DNA of 64,000 nt. Origin: Carya illinoinensis. Its lineage: Eukaryota; Streptophyta; Magnoliopsida; Fagales; Juglandaceae. The notes beneath the pieces are model-generated. The model was not told the origin of the DNA and did no database searches. It was given only the letters and a program-made list of their open reading frames with translations. Shown piece by piece: positions 35,995-47,292 of the stretch; the stretch's first letter is position 1; every line of letters begins with the position of its first letter. The DNA lies in the NCBI RefSeq assembly GCF_018687715.1, contig NC_056757.1:3447501-3511500 (forward strand), given 5' to 3'. Both the position numbers and the translations under genes were made by a program.

Positions 35995-37514
35995 TTTAGC
36001 ATGAACTAGAATCACAATGGAAAGGCACACATTAAAAGACACACATAAACCATATGTCTATGTATTTTTCCTAGTAATTCATCATGTTGAAGAAGTCTAG
36101 TAGAAATAAATAGTCAATCAAGCAATACAATAGAAACGAAAGAAAATTTTAGCAAAGTAGTAGACATGAATTTCCATTTAGTAATTTTTAAATCATCTAC
36201 ACAGTTGAATAAACAAAGTAGTAGTTTTTTTCCAGAAACAGATGAACACTATTTTTTTTTTTTAGAATAATAGCTGCATAGGAATATCACTAATAAATAT
36301 TAACTACCTTAAATACGAGTAAGTAATATGTTACTATATTAAATCACTAGTTATCTTAAAAACAATCAACACAAAGCAATTTATTTCTAAAGCAGATCAA
36401 TATACTAAGTGATGTTAGTATATGGATGTCTTTCTAAAGTGGAATTTATTTCTAAAGCAGATTAGTATACTAAGATGAGGCAAGGATCCATCTTCTTGGG
36501 ACCTACTGTCACATTGTGGTAGGAACCTCTCAGCTATCATTCTAATTTGGGAACTTGTTATCCACCTTGAACAATACCTATGCTTTGTATCCCACCAAAT
36601 ATGCAATACTGAATCAGGCCAACAATAAAAATGAGTTTTTATTAGACCCATCAATTTCGTTATCACCGATATAAACTACGCCAAAGTCCAAGTGGGTGAA
36701 AACCAATGTCTTGATGTGTATTAACATACAAATTCTTTCATACCCTACCTTACTTTTTAAATAGGAGTGACAACACCGAGATCAATGCTGAAATGGACAT
36801 TCAAAATGAATCTTTCATCAAAGAGTTGTTTTAAAAATAAATTATACTTTCTTGGACATTACAAATGAACCAGTGGAAAACTCAAATTAATCCTGAACCA
36901 CCTCGTTAATACAACCACACGGCCTATGAGAACATCCATGCATTTGGGATTATTTATTTGGAATGTACACAATGGTTGGAAGTTCCTATTTGGTTTAACG
37001 TGTAGCGTTTGGCCTAATTTATCTGGGTTTTTCATAATGGTTGGCAAAAACTGTATTTATTTTCTCCTTTTTAATTTACAATAAGCAAACAAATTAAACA
37101 CACTTACATGGCTCTCTATAAATAAGAACATTATCTTACACACCATATTTAGGTGTCTAGGAATATGTGACCTAATTTACCTAATTTTAAACGTAATATT
37201 ATGAACTCTAAAGCATAAAAGAAAACCAAGCTTGCAAGGATCACCTAAACATCTTCAATAGAGTTGATTACAGTAAACAAAACTTCCTTAACTCTATATT
37301 TTGGCACATAATACACAACTTCCTTCGCAGTGAAGGATCAAACTGGTTCTTTGTGGAAGCTTTTCAACAACACATTCACTAGTCCAAGCATGATCACAGG
37401 CACAACCCATTTATTAGTCCAAGCATAATCACCAGAAAAAACTCCAAATCAAAATACTCGAAAAGTAAAACAAAACCAAATAACAGACTAAGAAAATAAT
37501 GCATAAAAAAAAAA
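35995..37514. other. AT-rich DNA, no gene assigned
   Basis: Probably the intron and spacer between the leader exon (37.5–38.15 kb) and the zf-GRF exons on the minus strand. Near 36395 and 36450 the phrase 'tttatttctaaagcagat' is duplicated. No coding exon is recognisable. Confidence 0.45.
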
Positions 37515-37641
37515 TTAGAATACTATGTACTTGCCTTCCTTCTGGACTGGACAGGGGCGACAATCTTCATTCTTCCTTGATGGCCATATTCTAGGATTAG
37601 GGCTTCTGGATGAAGGGAAAAGGGGCTGGGTTAGGGTTACG

Positions 37642-37674
37642 GTTTTAGGTTGAGGGTTAGGGTTAGGGTTAGGG
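37642..37674. repeat. Interstitial telomere-like tract
   Basis: Plus strand reads ggttgagggttagggttagg then gttagggaa: four consecutive TTAGGG-type units. On the minus strand this is AACCCTAACCCTAACCCT in the likely 5' leader of the zf-GRF gene, so it may be a multiplied telo-box rather than a relic of a chromosome end. The exact (TTAGGG) unit is not the standard plant TTTAGGG. Confidence 0.8.
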
Positions 37675-38150
37675 AATGAAGGGAAATGGAAGGGCTTCGA
37701 GGGAGAGAAATTGCATTTTGGAAACATAAGAACTCGGGATGAAGGGAAATGGAAGGGGATCGAGGGAGAAAAACACAGAGAGGAATGAAGGAAGGGGCTT
37801 CGAGGGAGAGAAACACTCAAGGTTCTTGCATTGCACAAAGAGAAAGGAAGATACACAGAGATGGAAGAAGGAAGGGGCTTCGAGTCTTCGAGGTTCTTCC
37901 AAAATCGAAACACAGAAAGGGAAGGAAAGGGAAACACAAAGATTGAGGAAGGAAGGGGCTTTGGGGTCTTTGAGGTTCTTCCAAAATCGAAACACAGAGA
38001 GGAAAGGAAGGAGAAACATAGAAATGGAGGTAGGAAGGGACTTCGGCTTCGATGGTCTTCAAAAGTTGAAATTCAGAGAGGGAAGGAAGGGGAAACACAT
38101 GGACTTCATGTCTTCAGAATCAGAGAGAAGGAGGAGGAAAAGGTGGGAAA
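37675..38150. repeat. Polypurine minisatellite in likely zf-GRF leader
   Basis: The plus strand is almost all purine. It holds diverged tandem units of about 75–85 bp built on 'aggttcttccaaaatcgaaa', 'cacagagagggaaggaaagg' and 'gaggaaggaaggggcttcg'. At least four related units can be followed. On the minus strand this is a pyrimidine-rich leader typical of plant 5' UTRs. Long ORFs on both strands are composition artefacts. Confidence 0.75.
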
Positions 38151-38223
38151 CTTAAAAAAAAAAAAAAAAACAGAACGGCGCTTGCACTAGTCGACTGCAT
38201 CCAAACTTTTTCATATTCTAAAG

Positions 38224-39093
38224 TGTTATGGCAATTAATTTTATTTGCTATTGTTATATGTGATCTGACCCCTTTTTTTGTCTTTGTGACATTGACCGTG
38301 TTAAATGAGTAGAAGATTCTGGAATGCTGAAGTTAAAACCCTGAGTTAGTGATCACGTGTTCTGCACGTGACTCGTAAGCAGCATCAAGAGGAGTTAAAC
38401 TTCAGCCGCAGGATCTGTACACGTGGAGCCATCTGTGCCACCATATATATGTATCGCTATGGGTCTTTCACATAACCTAATCTTCATTTTGTATGTTTCA
38501 GCCGATTGAGTGAGAGCGTCTTCGAGAGAGAGAGCAGTGAGGGAAACTAGGGTTTTCACTGTTGTGAAGGAAATCTGTGTGATTCTTACAGTGAGATGAG
38601 AGATTTGTAAATCTTTGAGTGTTTCTGAGGCTTCTCTGTGAAGGACATTGCTTATCAATAAAGATCTGAGGCCATTCCTGCCGTGGACGTAGACCATTAG
38701 GGTCGAACTACGTAAATCGATTGTGTTGTTCTTTTCTTGCTTATTTCTTGTTTATTTTTCTGTCATTTCTGTTATTCTTTGATTATTGATCTTGCTACGG
38801 TTTAGTTTCTTGTCAATGTTGTTCTGTTACAATCTGAAAATATTCTTAATCTATCTGTTATCTGTTAGGTTGAATATTTTGTTAGACTGAATCTGTTAGT
38901 AGTCTGAATCTGTATATAACATGATATTGCTGTTAGGTCTAATCTGTATATAACATGATATTGCTGTTAGGTCTAATCTGTTATTAGTGTTGAATCTGTT
39001 TGGTTCATGTACGTGAATATATTCTTGTTAAATCTTGCTTAATATCTTTATTTGAACTCTGTTTTTGGAATAGAATAAAGATAATTTCTAACA
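38224..39093 (+). repeat. 5' LTR of the young Copia element
   Basis: 870 bp, TGTTATGG...TTCTAACA. It has a 45-bp segment (around 38455–38500, with 'gggtctttcacataacctaa') that is absent from the 3' LTR. The transcription start should be inside it; the likely TATA-like element is 'catatatatg' near 38441. Confidence 0.94.
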
Positions 39094-39095
39094 AG

Positions 39096-39109
39096 TGGTA
39101 TCTAGAGCC
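39096..39109 (+). other. Primer binding site of the young Copia element
   Basis: TGGTATCTAGAGCC lies three bases after the 5' LTR. It is close to the standard TGGTATCAGAGC initiator tRNA-Met PBS, with a small difference. Confidence 0.8.
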
Positions 39110-39116
39110 TAGGTCG

Positions 39117-41640
39117 ATGGGGACAATGAGGTTTGACATAGAAAAATTCACAGGGGATAATGACTTTGGGTTATGGAGAATAAAGATGAGGGCACTCCTA
39201 GTCCAACATGGACTTCAGGATGCCCTCTTGGGTGAAAGGAAGAAGGGTTCTTCCTTGAAAGGGGAAGATAGGGAGACTGTCAAAGAAGACATTCTCCAGA
39301 AAGCCCACAGTGCCCTAATCCTATCTCTTGGGGATAAAGTCCTGAGAGAGGTGGCCACTGAGGACACTGCTGCAGGAATATGGTTGAAACTAGAGAATTT
39401 GTATATGACAAAATCTCTAGCCAACAGGCTCCACAAGAAAACCAAACTTTATACTTTTAAAATGAACCCTGGGACTCAAATAGGATAGCATCTCGATGAA
39501 TTTAACAAAATCATTCTAGATCTAGCGAATATAGATATTAAGGTGGAGGATGAGGATCAAGCAATCCTCTTGATGAGTTCCTTGGACTCATCATATCAGA
39601 ACCTTAAAGAAACCATGATGTATGGTAGGGATTCCTTGACTTTAGATGAAGTACAATCTGTACTTCATACTAGGGAATTACAAAACAAAGGTGATACCAA
39701 ACAGGAACATGGGGAAGGGTTATCTGTTAGGGGCAGAACAGAAAAAAGAGAAAAGAAAGGCAAGAGTGACATCAAGAAATCTAGGTCTAAATCTAAGGGA
39801 AAACATTTTAAATGTTTTCATTGTCATAAGGAAGGGCATTTCAAAAGGAATTGCCCTGATAAGAAAAACAATATAGGGAATAAGATCAAAGAGGCAGGGG
39901 ATGCCTCTATGGTGCTGGAAGGTTATGAGAGTGCTGAGGTACTCACAGTAAGTGAAGTTGATTCTAAGACAGAGTGGATAATGGACTCTGGTTGCTCTTT
40001 CCACATGTGTCCAGTGAAAGCGTGGTTTGAAACCTTTTCTGAATTAAAAGGGGGACATGTAATCCTAGGAAATAATAAGTCCTGTAAAATCATGGGTATA
40101 GGGTCAGTTAGACTAAAATTACATGATGGTACTGAAAGAACCTTGAAGGAAGTCGGATTTATACCTGAGTTGAAGAGAAATTTAATTTCTCTTGGTATGC
40201 TTGATTTATCAGGCTGTACCTTCAAGTCTGAAGCAGGGGTTCTTAGGGTTACTAAAGGTTCCTTACTAATTATGAAAGGGGTTATTAAGAATGGGTTATA
40301 TACATTGCTTGGAAAAACTGTAGTTGGGGAAGCTTCCTCTATACAGAACACTTTAGAGAATAAGTCTGTCTTATGGCATAGGAGGCTTGGTCATGTAAGC
40401 CAAAGGGGGCTTGTAGAGTTACAAAAACAAGGATTACTGACTGAACAGAACCTAGGAAATTTACCTTTCTGTGAGGATTGTATCTTTGGAAAGGCAAATA
40501 GGGTCAGTTTCAAGTCAGCAACCCATAATACTAAGCAAACCTTAGACTATGTCCACTCAGATCTATGGGGACCTGCAAGAGTAAATTCACATAGTGGAGG
40601 GAGTTATTTTCTCTCCTTAGTGGATGACTACTCTAGGAAAGTCTGGATTTATATTCTGAGGAACAAGAGTGACACATTTGAAAAGTTCAAAGAGTGGAAA
40701 TCTTTAGTGGAAAATCAAGTGGGTAGGAAGCTGAAAACCCTAAGGACAGATAATGGTTTAGAATTCCTGTCAAATAAATTTAATCTGTTTTGTCAAAAAG
40801 AAGGAATTCTTAGGCATAAGACTGTGAGGGAAACCCCCCAACAGAATGGTTTAGCTGAGAGAATGAATAGGACAATTTTAGAAAGAGTTAGGTGTTTGCT
40901 GTCTAATTCACGACTGCCCAAAACCTTTTGGGCAGAAGCTGCCACCACTGCAGTTCACCTAATAAATAGATGTCCATCCTCTGCTATAGGGTTTAAAACC
41001 CCACAGGAGTTATGGTCTGGAAAACCCCTCAGATATGACTACCTAAGAGTTTTTGGATGTGTAGCTTATGCACATTCAAAAACTAATAAGTTGGAACCTA
41101 GGGCACTTAAGTGCATTTTTATAGGATATCCTGAAGGGGTAAAGGGATACAAACTTTGGGTAGATGGACCTGGTAGACATAAGTGTATTGTTAGCCGAGA
41201 TGTGACTTTTAATGAGTCACACATGGCTCGGGTACAAGAAACACATCCAATCAATAATACTGACAAACAATTAGAAGGATCTCAGGTTGAGGTGGAGCAG
41301 GATGACACTCAACCTAAACCTATAAATGGTAATGACAGTGACTCTGAGGATCAAACCTCAGAGGACACAGGTCAAGGTGGAGCCAGATCTTGGAATCTGG
41401 CTAGAGACAGACAAAGGAGGGTAATTAAACCTCCTCAAAGGTTTGGACAGGCTGACCTTACAGCTTTTGCCTTGACAGTGGCTGATGATGTTGTTTACCA
41501 AGAACCTAGGTCTTATAAAGAGGCTATATCTAGAAAAGACTCATCTAAATGGCTCTTGGCCATGCATGAGGAGATGGAGTTACTAAATAAGAACCAAACT
41601 TGGGTTCTGGTGCCTAAACCTAAAGGAGTCAGACTCATTG
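39117..41640 (+). pseudogene. Copia gag–protease–integrase–RT (N-terminal part)
   Basis: Starts at ATG 39117 (MGTMRFDIEKFTGDNDFGLW). A TAG at 39486–39488 interrupts gag; the same frame then stays open to the insertion at 41640. Domains in order: gag, CCHC zinc knuckle CFHCHKEGHFKRNC, protease MDSGCSFHMC, integrase HHCC (WHRRLGH...FCEDCIFGK), integrase core with DLWGP, DDYSRK and the ETPQQNGLAERMNRT block, then an acidic linker and the first RT residues (MEEMELLNKNQTWVLVPKP region). The nonsense codon is a single-base change in an otherwise intact gene. The frame runs a further 100 nt into the insertion as an artefact. Confidence 0.93.
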
Positions 41641-44600
41641 TGAGACGCCCCCAAATTCCGTTTGGGATCGGACGGACATTTGAAGCGTCGAGACATGTAA
41701 CACAAGGTTACCTGCCCCCGTTCATGACATATAAGATGCAATAATCCTAACATGCATCTAACATTATGCAATATTCGCAGCGGATAATTTTTTTTTTCTT
41801 TAGCAATACTATACACCAAACTGAAAATATCCCAATACTTAAAACATACTTCATACATAAAGATCCATTGAATAACTAAGATCACAGCACTATTCCAAAA
41901 TAGTTATGATCCAAAAGTACTGGAGATGCAACTCCATCGTACAAGTAGTAATTTAACTACTATATTAACATTAACGACGCACCGTCGTTCAGTCGACTGT
42001 GTCTAGTTGGTCAGCTCCTGATCCTCCTTCAGGTCCTGTAACAAGATCTACCATTTGGGGGGAATGGTAGTTGGGACTACCACAGTGAGATTTGATTACA
42101 AATCTCAGCAAGTTAACAAAAAACTTCCATACAGACTAATGATGCATGTATGACAGTAAAAGCATAAATGCATAATCAAATTCATAAGTAATTAAAGCAT
42201 AACTTAGCGTACAACATAGCATAATTAACATAGCTTAAATTGAATCATGAACTGAACTTGACTTGACATGAACTTGATCTGAAACTTGACTTAGCATGAA
42301 CTTGCTCTGAAACTTGAATTAACATGAAAAATACATACTCCACAGTTGTTGTGGCCCCATGTATTCTACGTGTAAATACATACTCCACAGTTGTTGTGGC
42401 CCCATGTATTCTACACAAACTTGACTTAACATTAAAAATACATACTCCACAGTTGTTGTGGCCCCATGTATTCTATGTGTAAATACATACTCCACAGTTG
42501 TTGTGGCCCCATGTATTCTACACATCACTATGCAGTTAAATACATACTCCACAGTTGTTGTGGCCCCATGTATTCTACATAAACTTGACTTAACATGAAA
42601 AATACATACTCCACAGTTGTTGTGGCCCCATGTATTTTACGCATCACAATTGTAGTTAAATACATAACCAACTTGAGATAGTAACATTTCGTAACATGGC
42701 ATAACATATAACAGACAACATATTTAACATGACATATTTGTAATGTATAGTAATACATGACAGAATATATTGTGTAACAGATAAAAATTGATGACAGAAT
42801 AAATTCTGTATAATAGACAATTACATGATAACTTGGCATGGCATGACATATATGATAACATACATACATACACTGTAATTCTTTTACTTAGCACACATAC
42901 ACAGTAGACTGCTAGTAAGTTAAAAGCTAACTTACCTCGATCTCCGCGTTTCTTATAAAACTTCAAGTGCGATCACGAGGAACTGTAATTAGTGATTCTA
43001 AAAATTAGAACTAAATCACTAATAATTTGAAATATGGAAAATACTAACTTAAAGAGTAAAATTTTCATTTTACTCTATACATGTGGGAAATTGACCGTTT
43101 TACCCATAACTTAAGGATTTTGCATACTAACTTCAAAAGTTTCCAAAATTTACATTCCTCATGTAAATTTTGTCCTAAACTTAAATATCAACTCATAAAA
43201 ATTTAAAACAAAACACAACCATGAAGAACACACTATGGTCGAAACATCCATAGGCCATTTCCCTTTATTTTTGTTGCAATTCCTTCCAACTTCAAAACTC
43301 ATGCTTAAACCAAAATTTTGCAACAAACATCTTCCAATCCTAAGTTCAAAACCATACTTAAAACATCCATTTAGAAAAATCTAATAATCAACACCAAACT
43401 TTTTTGTAAAAAGATCCAAGCACTTGAATCACAAGTTTTGACCTTAAATCAAAACATCTCCAAGAATTTCAAAAATCAAATCTTACTTCTAACATATTCA
43501 TAATATCATCCTAACATCAACCATGCTTTAAATCATCAAACTAAAGTCACCAAAATCACAAAATAACATTTGGAATTTTTGGTTTTACACTTAGTCCAAA
43601 AACAGGAACTTTTTCCTCAACTAGTTTTGATAAATCTCTTGATCTATGACTTATAAATATATGATCTTCAAACCAAACCATTACATGGTTTAAAAAGATG
43701 TCCTAAAACATATACAAGCTTCTAATTCAAGATCACATGGTTAGAAATTAACCAAAACATAAATTTAGCCAAGAATATCCACACTTTGGCTTATCTGAAT
43801 ATCTCTTTGCATAAAATTTCATATCTTTGAAACTAACATCAAATATCTTCAAAATAATAATATAACATGTATATAAGATGTTTAGGATCCTCCAATAAAA
43901 TTATCAAAGTCATTAGAATAGGTTTAGACCACCAAAGAGTTAAACTTTCTCAAAACAGAAACTGTTTTTCCTCTTCCAGTTTCTAAGTTTCTAAATCTAA
44001 GAACATCTTTCATCAAAACCTTTAATCATGCAAAAATCCTCAACCAATAGTCACATATACATGTTAACAATACTCCATAAAAATTTCGGACCAATATCTA
44101 TCCATTAGCTTGGTCAAAAACTCCAAACTATAACATATTCTCCAGTTTATCTCCTAGAATGACCTTTCTATAGTTTACACAATATTTGACTGACCAAATG
44201 ATCTTCAAATGGGGCAAATAAGATATCCATGTAAACTAGACTCAAAAAGGAACAACTTATATGAAGGAGACTTTATGATAAAACACTTACAACAGCTTCG
44301 AAATGGGCGTGCAAAAGATCTCCTAAAATCTGTCCGAGAGAGAGTGTTTGATAATCTTTTATTAGAAGGAGTAATTGAAGATAAGTTCATGGGTGCTGGC
44401 TGGACACATTTATGGACGAGATAAGGGAGGTGATAAGGCTGGAGTTGAGAGTTGAGTGTGGTTTTCTCCTACCCAAAATATCTATAAAAGATTATCTCAT
44501 AATATTCTATCCAATAATATCTACAAAAATCAACTTAAGATATTTTTATCTAATAATATCTATAAAAATCAACTCAAAATATTTTTACCCAATAATATTC

Positions 44601-44934
44601 ACGAAAATTACCTCAAGATATTTCTTTTTATCCAATAATATCTACAGTTTTGAACAGACGTTTTGTCCGAAAATATGAAAAAAAGTTATTGCGCCATAAG
44701 ACTTTAAATAACCCTCCGAGTCTAATGGCACAAATCATAATACATTTTGACACTTCTAACTATATCCAATAATCAAAAATACACTTCTGATACCATAGTA
44801 AATAATAACACTAACTATGTAGTTAGACAAAAAACCTATACGATTAATGGATTCGTGAAAACTTATGGGTTTTTTTCACGAGATTCCTAAAGTTAATAGA
44901 AATTTCAAAATTAAATTTCTAGCGGACTGTTACA
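41641..44934. mobile_element. Nested 3.3-kb LTR-like insertion (probable large solo LTR)
   Basis: It begins TGAGACGCCCCC and ends GGACTGTTACA, with TG...CA termini, and is bounded by perfect 5-bp repeats CATTG at 41636–41640 and 44935–44939. Removing it and one CATTG restores the frame of the host Copia RT exactly, so the boundaries are firm. No gag/pol coding, PBS or second terminal repeat was found inside. The simplest reading is a large solo LTR of a Gypsy-type (Tat/Ogre-like) element; a non-autonomous element is possible. Inside are a hairpin array (42330–42636), AT-rich DNA, and diverged repeats of 'atatctacaaaaatcaactt' type at 44480–44650. Confidence 0.88.
42330..42636. repeat. Array of six tandem hairpin repeats
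   Basis: Six 36-bp copies start at 42330, 42375, 42437, 42482, 42539 and 42601. Each has outer arms AATACAT / ATGTATT and inner arms CCACA / TGTGG around the loop GTTGT, so each can fold into one nested stem-loop. Spacing alternates about 45 and 57–62 bp, with short 'acgtgta' or longer 'acttgacttaacat' spacers. The repeats are almost identical; the last has one arm change. Confidence 0.92.
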
Positions 44935-44939
44935 CATTG

Positions 44940-46381
44940 GATCCAAGTGGATCTTTAAAAGAAAGGATGGTATACCAGGGATAGAAGAGACCAGGTACAA
45001 GGCTAGACTTGTAGCAAAAGGATTTACACAGAGAGAGGGAATCGACTTTAATGAGATTTTCTCACCTGTGGTGAAACATAGCTCAATCAGGCTACTGCTA
45101 GCCTATACAGCTTTTGAAAACTTGCATTTAGAACAATTAGATGTCAAAACAGCTTTTCTACATGGTGAAATAGAAGAAGAACTTTATATGCAACCTCCTG
45201 AAGGCTTTACTGATAAAATAAATAATAATCTTGTGTGCTTTCTTAAAAAATCTCTATATGGTCTTAAACAATCTCCTAGACAATGGTATAAGAGGTTTGA
45301 CACACACATGATTAGTAATAAGTTTAATAGGAGTTGCTATGACAGCTGTGTATATTACAAGGAAGAAAAAGGAATAATGATATATCTTTTACTTTATGTA
45401 GATGATATGCTTATAGCTTGTAAAGACCGTGATCTAATTGATGAAGTTAAATGCATGTTGAAATCTGAGTTTGAAATGAAAGAACTGGGCCCTGCTAAGA
45501 AAATATTATGAATGGAAATAGTAAGGGACAGAAATGCAAAGGTTTTATATCTGTCCCAGAAAACTTATATTTCTAAAGTCCTAAAGAGATTTGGTATGAA
45601 CCTTTTGAAATCTGTTAACACACCTTTAGGTGAACATTTCAAACTTTCTGTAGATCAGGCTGCTAAAACAGATTCTGATATTGACTTTATGAAACAAATT
45701 CCCTATGCTAGCATGGTGGGGAGCATAATGTATGCAATGGTCTGTTCTAGACCTGATCTAACTTATGCAGTGAGTATAGTTAGTAGGTTTATGGGGAATC
45801 CAGGGAAACCCCATTGGCAGGCTATCAAATGGTTACTAAGGTACCTAGTTGGCACTACTAATCTAGGACTGAGTTATGGAAAGGGTGTTGAGAAAGGATG
45901 TGAGTTAGTTGGTTATGTAGACTCAGATTTTGCAGGAAATGTAGACACTAGAAAATTCTTAACTGGGTATGTGTTTACTGCTTTTGGAGGGGCTGTTAGT
46001 TGGAAGTCACACTTACAATCTGTTGTGGCCTTGTCCACAACAGAGGCTGAGTATATAGCATTGACTGAAGCAATAAAAGAGGCCATTTGGCTAAAGGGCA
46101 TTGCAAATGAGTTAAGTATTTTTAATGGCAATATTTCTGTGCACTGTGACAATCAAAGTGCACTTCACTTAGCTAAAAACCAAGTTTACCATGAAAGGTC
46201 TAAGCATATTGATATAAGGCTTCATTTTGTCTGGGATGTTATAGAGTCTAAGATTGTAGGTGTGGAGAAGGTCTCAACTGAGGATAACCCCTCTGATATG
46301 ATGACCAAGACACTCCCAAGGTCTAAGTTCAGACACTGTCTGAACTTAATTAATATGGAGTCTGGAGTCAGTCCCCATTAG
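44940..46381 (+). pseudogene. Copia RT (C-terminal part) and RNase H
   Basis: It resumes the frame cut at 41640 with SKWIFKRKDG, then KARLVAKGFTQREGIDFNE, LDVKTAFLHGEIEEELYMQP, SLYGLKQSPRQW and the catalytic YVDDMLIACKD. A TGA at 45509–45511 interrupts the KKIL/MEIVRDR junction, a single-base change. RNase H follows with [42 protein letters not shown] and the TKTLPRSKF tail; the stop is at 46379–46381. A purine-rich aaggtggagatt stretch near 46446–46457 is the probable polypurine tract. Confidence 0.93.
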
Positions 46382-46462
46382 GGGGATAAGTGCAGGAATG
46401 AGCCAATGATGATAATTGATAATTTTGGCAAATAAATCTTTTGCCAAGGTGGAGATTTGTAG

Positions 46463-47287
46463 TGTTATGGCAATTAATTTTATTTGCTATTGTTATATGT
46501 GATCTGACCCCTTTTTTTGTCTTTGTGACATTGACCGTGTTAAATGAGTAGAAGATTCTGGAATGCTGAAGTTAAAAGCCTGAGTTGGTGATCACGTGTT
46601 CTGCACGTGACTCGTAAGCAGCATTAAGAGGAGTTAAACTTCAGCCGCAGGATCTGTACACGTGGAGCCATCTGTGCCACCATATATATGTATCGCCGAT
46701 TGAGTGAGAGCGTCTTCGAGAGAGAGAGCAGTGAGGGAAACTAGGGTTTTCACTGTTGTGAAGGAAATCTGTGTGATTCTTACAGTGAGATGAGAGATTT
46801 GTAAATCTTTGAGTGTTTCTGAGGCTTCTCTGTGAAGGACATTGCTTATCAATAAAGATCTGAGGCCATTCCTGCCGTGGACGTAAACCATTAGGGTCGA
46901 ACCACGTAAATCGATTGTGTTGTTCTTTTCTTGCTTATTTCTTGTTTATTTTTCTGTCATTTCTGTTATTCTTTGATTATTGATCTTGCTACGGTTTAGT
47001 TTCTTGTCAATATTGTTCTGTTACAATCTGAAAATATTCTTAATCTATCTGTTATCTGTTAGGTTGAATATTTTGTTAGACTGAATCTGTTAGTAGTCTG
47101 AATCTGTATATAACATGATATTGTTGTTAGGTCTAATCTGTATATAACATGATATTGCTGTTAGTTCTAATCTGTTATTAGTGTTGAATCTGTTTGGTTC
47201 ATGTACGTGAATATATTCTTGTTAAATCTTGCTTAATATCTTTATTTGAACTCTGTTTTTGGAATAGAATAAAGATAATTTCTAACA
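46463..47287 (+). repeat. 3' LTR of the young Copia element
   Basis: 825 bp, TGTTATGG...TTCTAACA. It is nearly identical to 38224–39093, with eight substitutions and a 45-bp deletion after 'tatgtatcgc'. Confidence 0.94.
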
Positions 47288-47292
47288 TAAAG

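Larger units (their letters stand above)
38224..47287 (+). mobile_element. Young Ty1/Copia retrotransposon interrupted by a nested LTR insertion
   Basis: LTRs at 38224–39093 and 46463–47287 flank gag, protease, integrase, reverse transcriptase and RNase H in Copia order on the plus strand. A perfect TSD TAAAG lies at 38219–38223 and 47288–47292. Each LTR starts TGTTA and ends TAACA. By eye the LTRs differ at eight substitutions over about 825 bp plus one 45-bp gap, about 1%. The element is disabled by two point nonsense codons and by a 3,294-bp insertion at 41641–44934. Without that insertion the element is about 5.8 kb. The motifs (LDVKTAFLHGEIEEELYM) resemble Tork/Tnt1-type elements. It landed just upstream of the zf-GRF leader. 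Confidence 0.96.

Noticed and set aside
37515..38190. Basic/acidic ORFs over the purine-rich block
   Set aside because: Both strands are open in several frames because of the simple purine/pyrimidine composition; more likely a leader exon of the zf-GRF relic.
42330..42636. Regular repeat-spacer pattern that could be taken for a CRISPR array
   Set aside because: Spacers are themselves repeated and alternate in length, the host is a plant, and the array lies inside an LTR. It is a minisatellite of hairpins.
46459..46462. Placing the 3' LTR start of the young Copia at the upstream TG (46458)
   Set aside because: Only the start at 46463 gives matching TAAAG target duplications and a TGTTA/TAACA inverted terminus in both LTRs.
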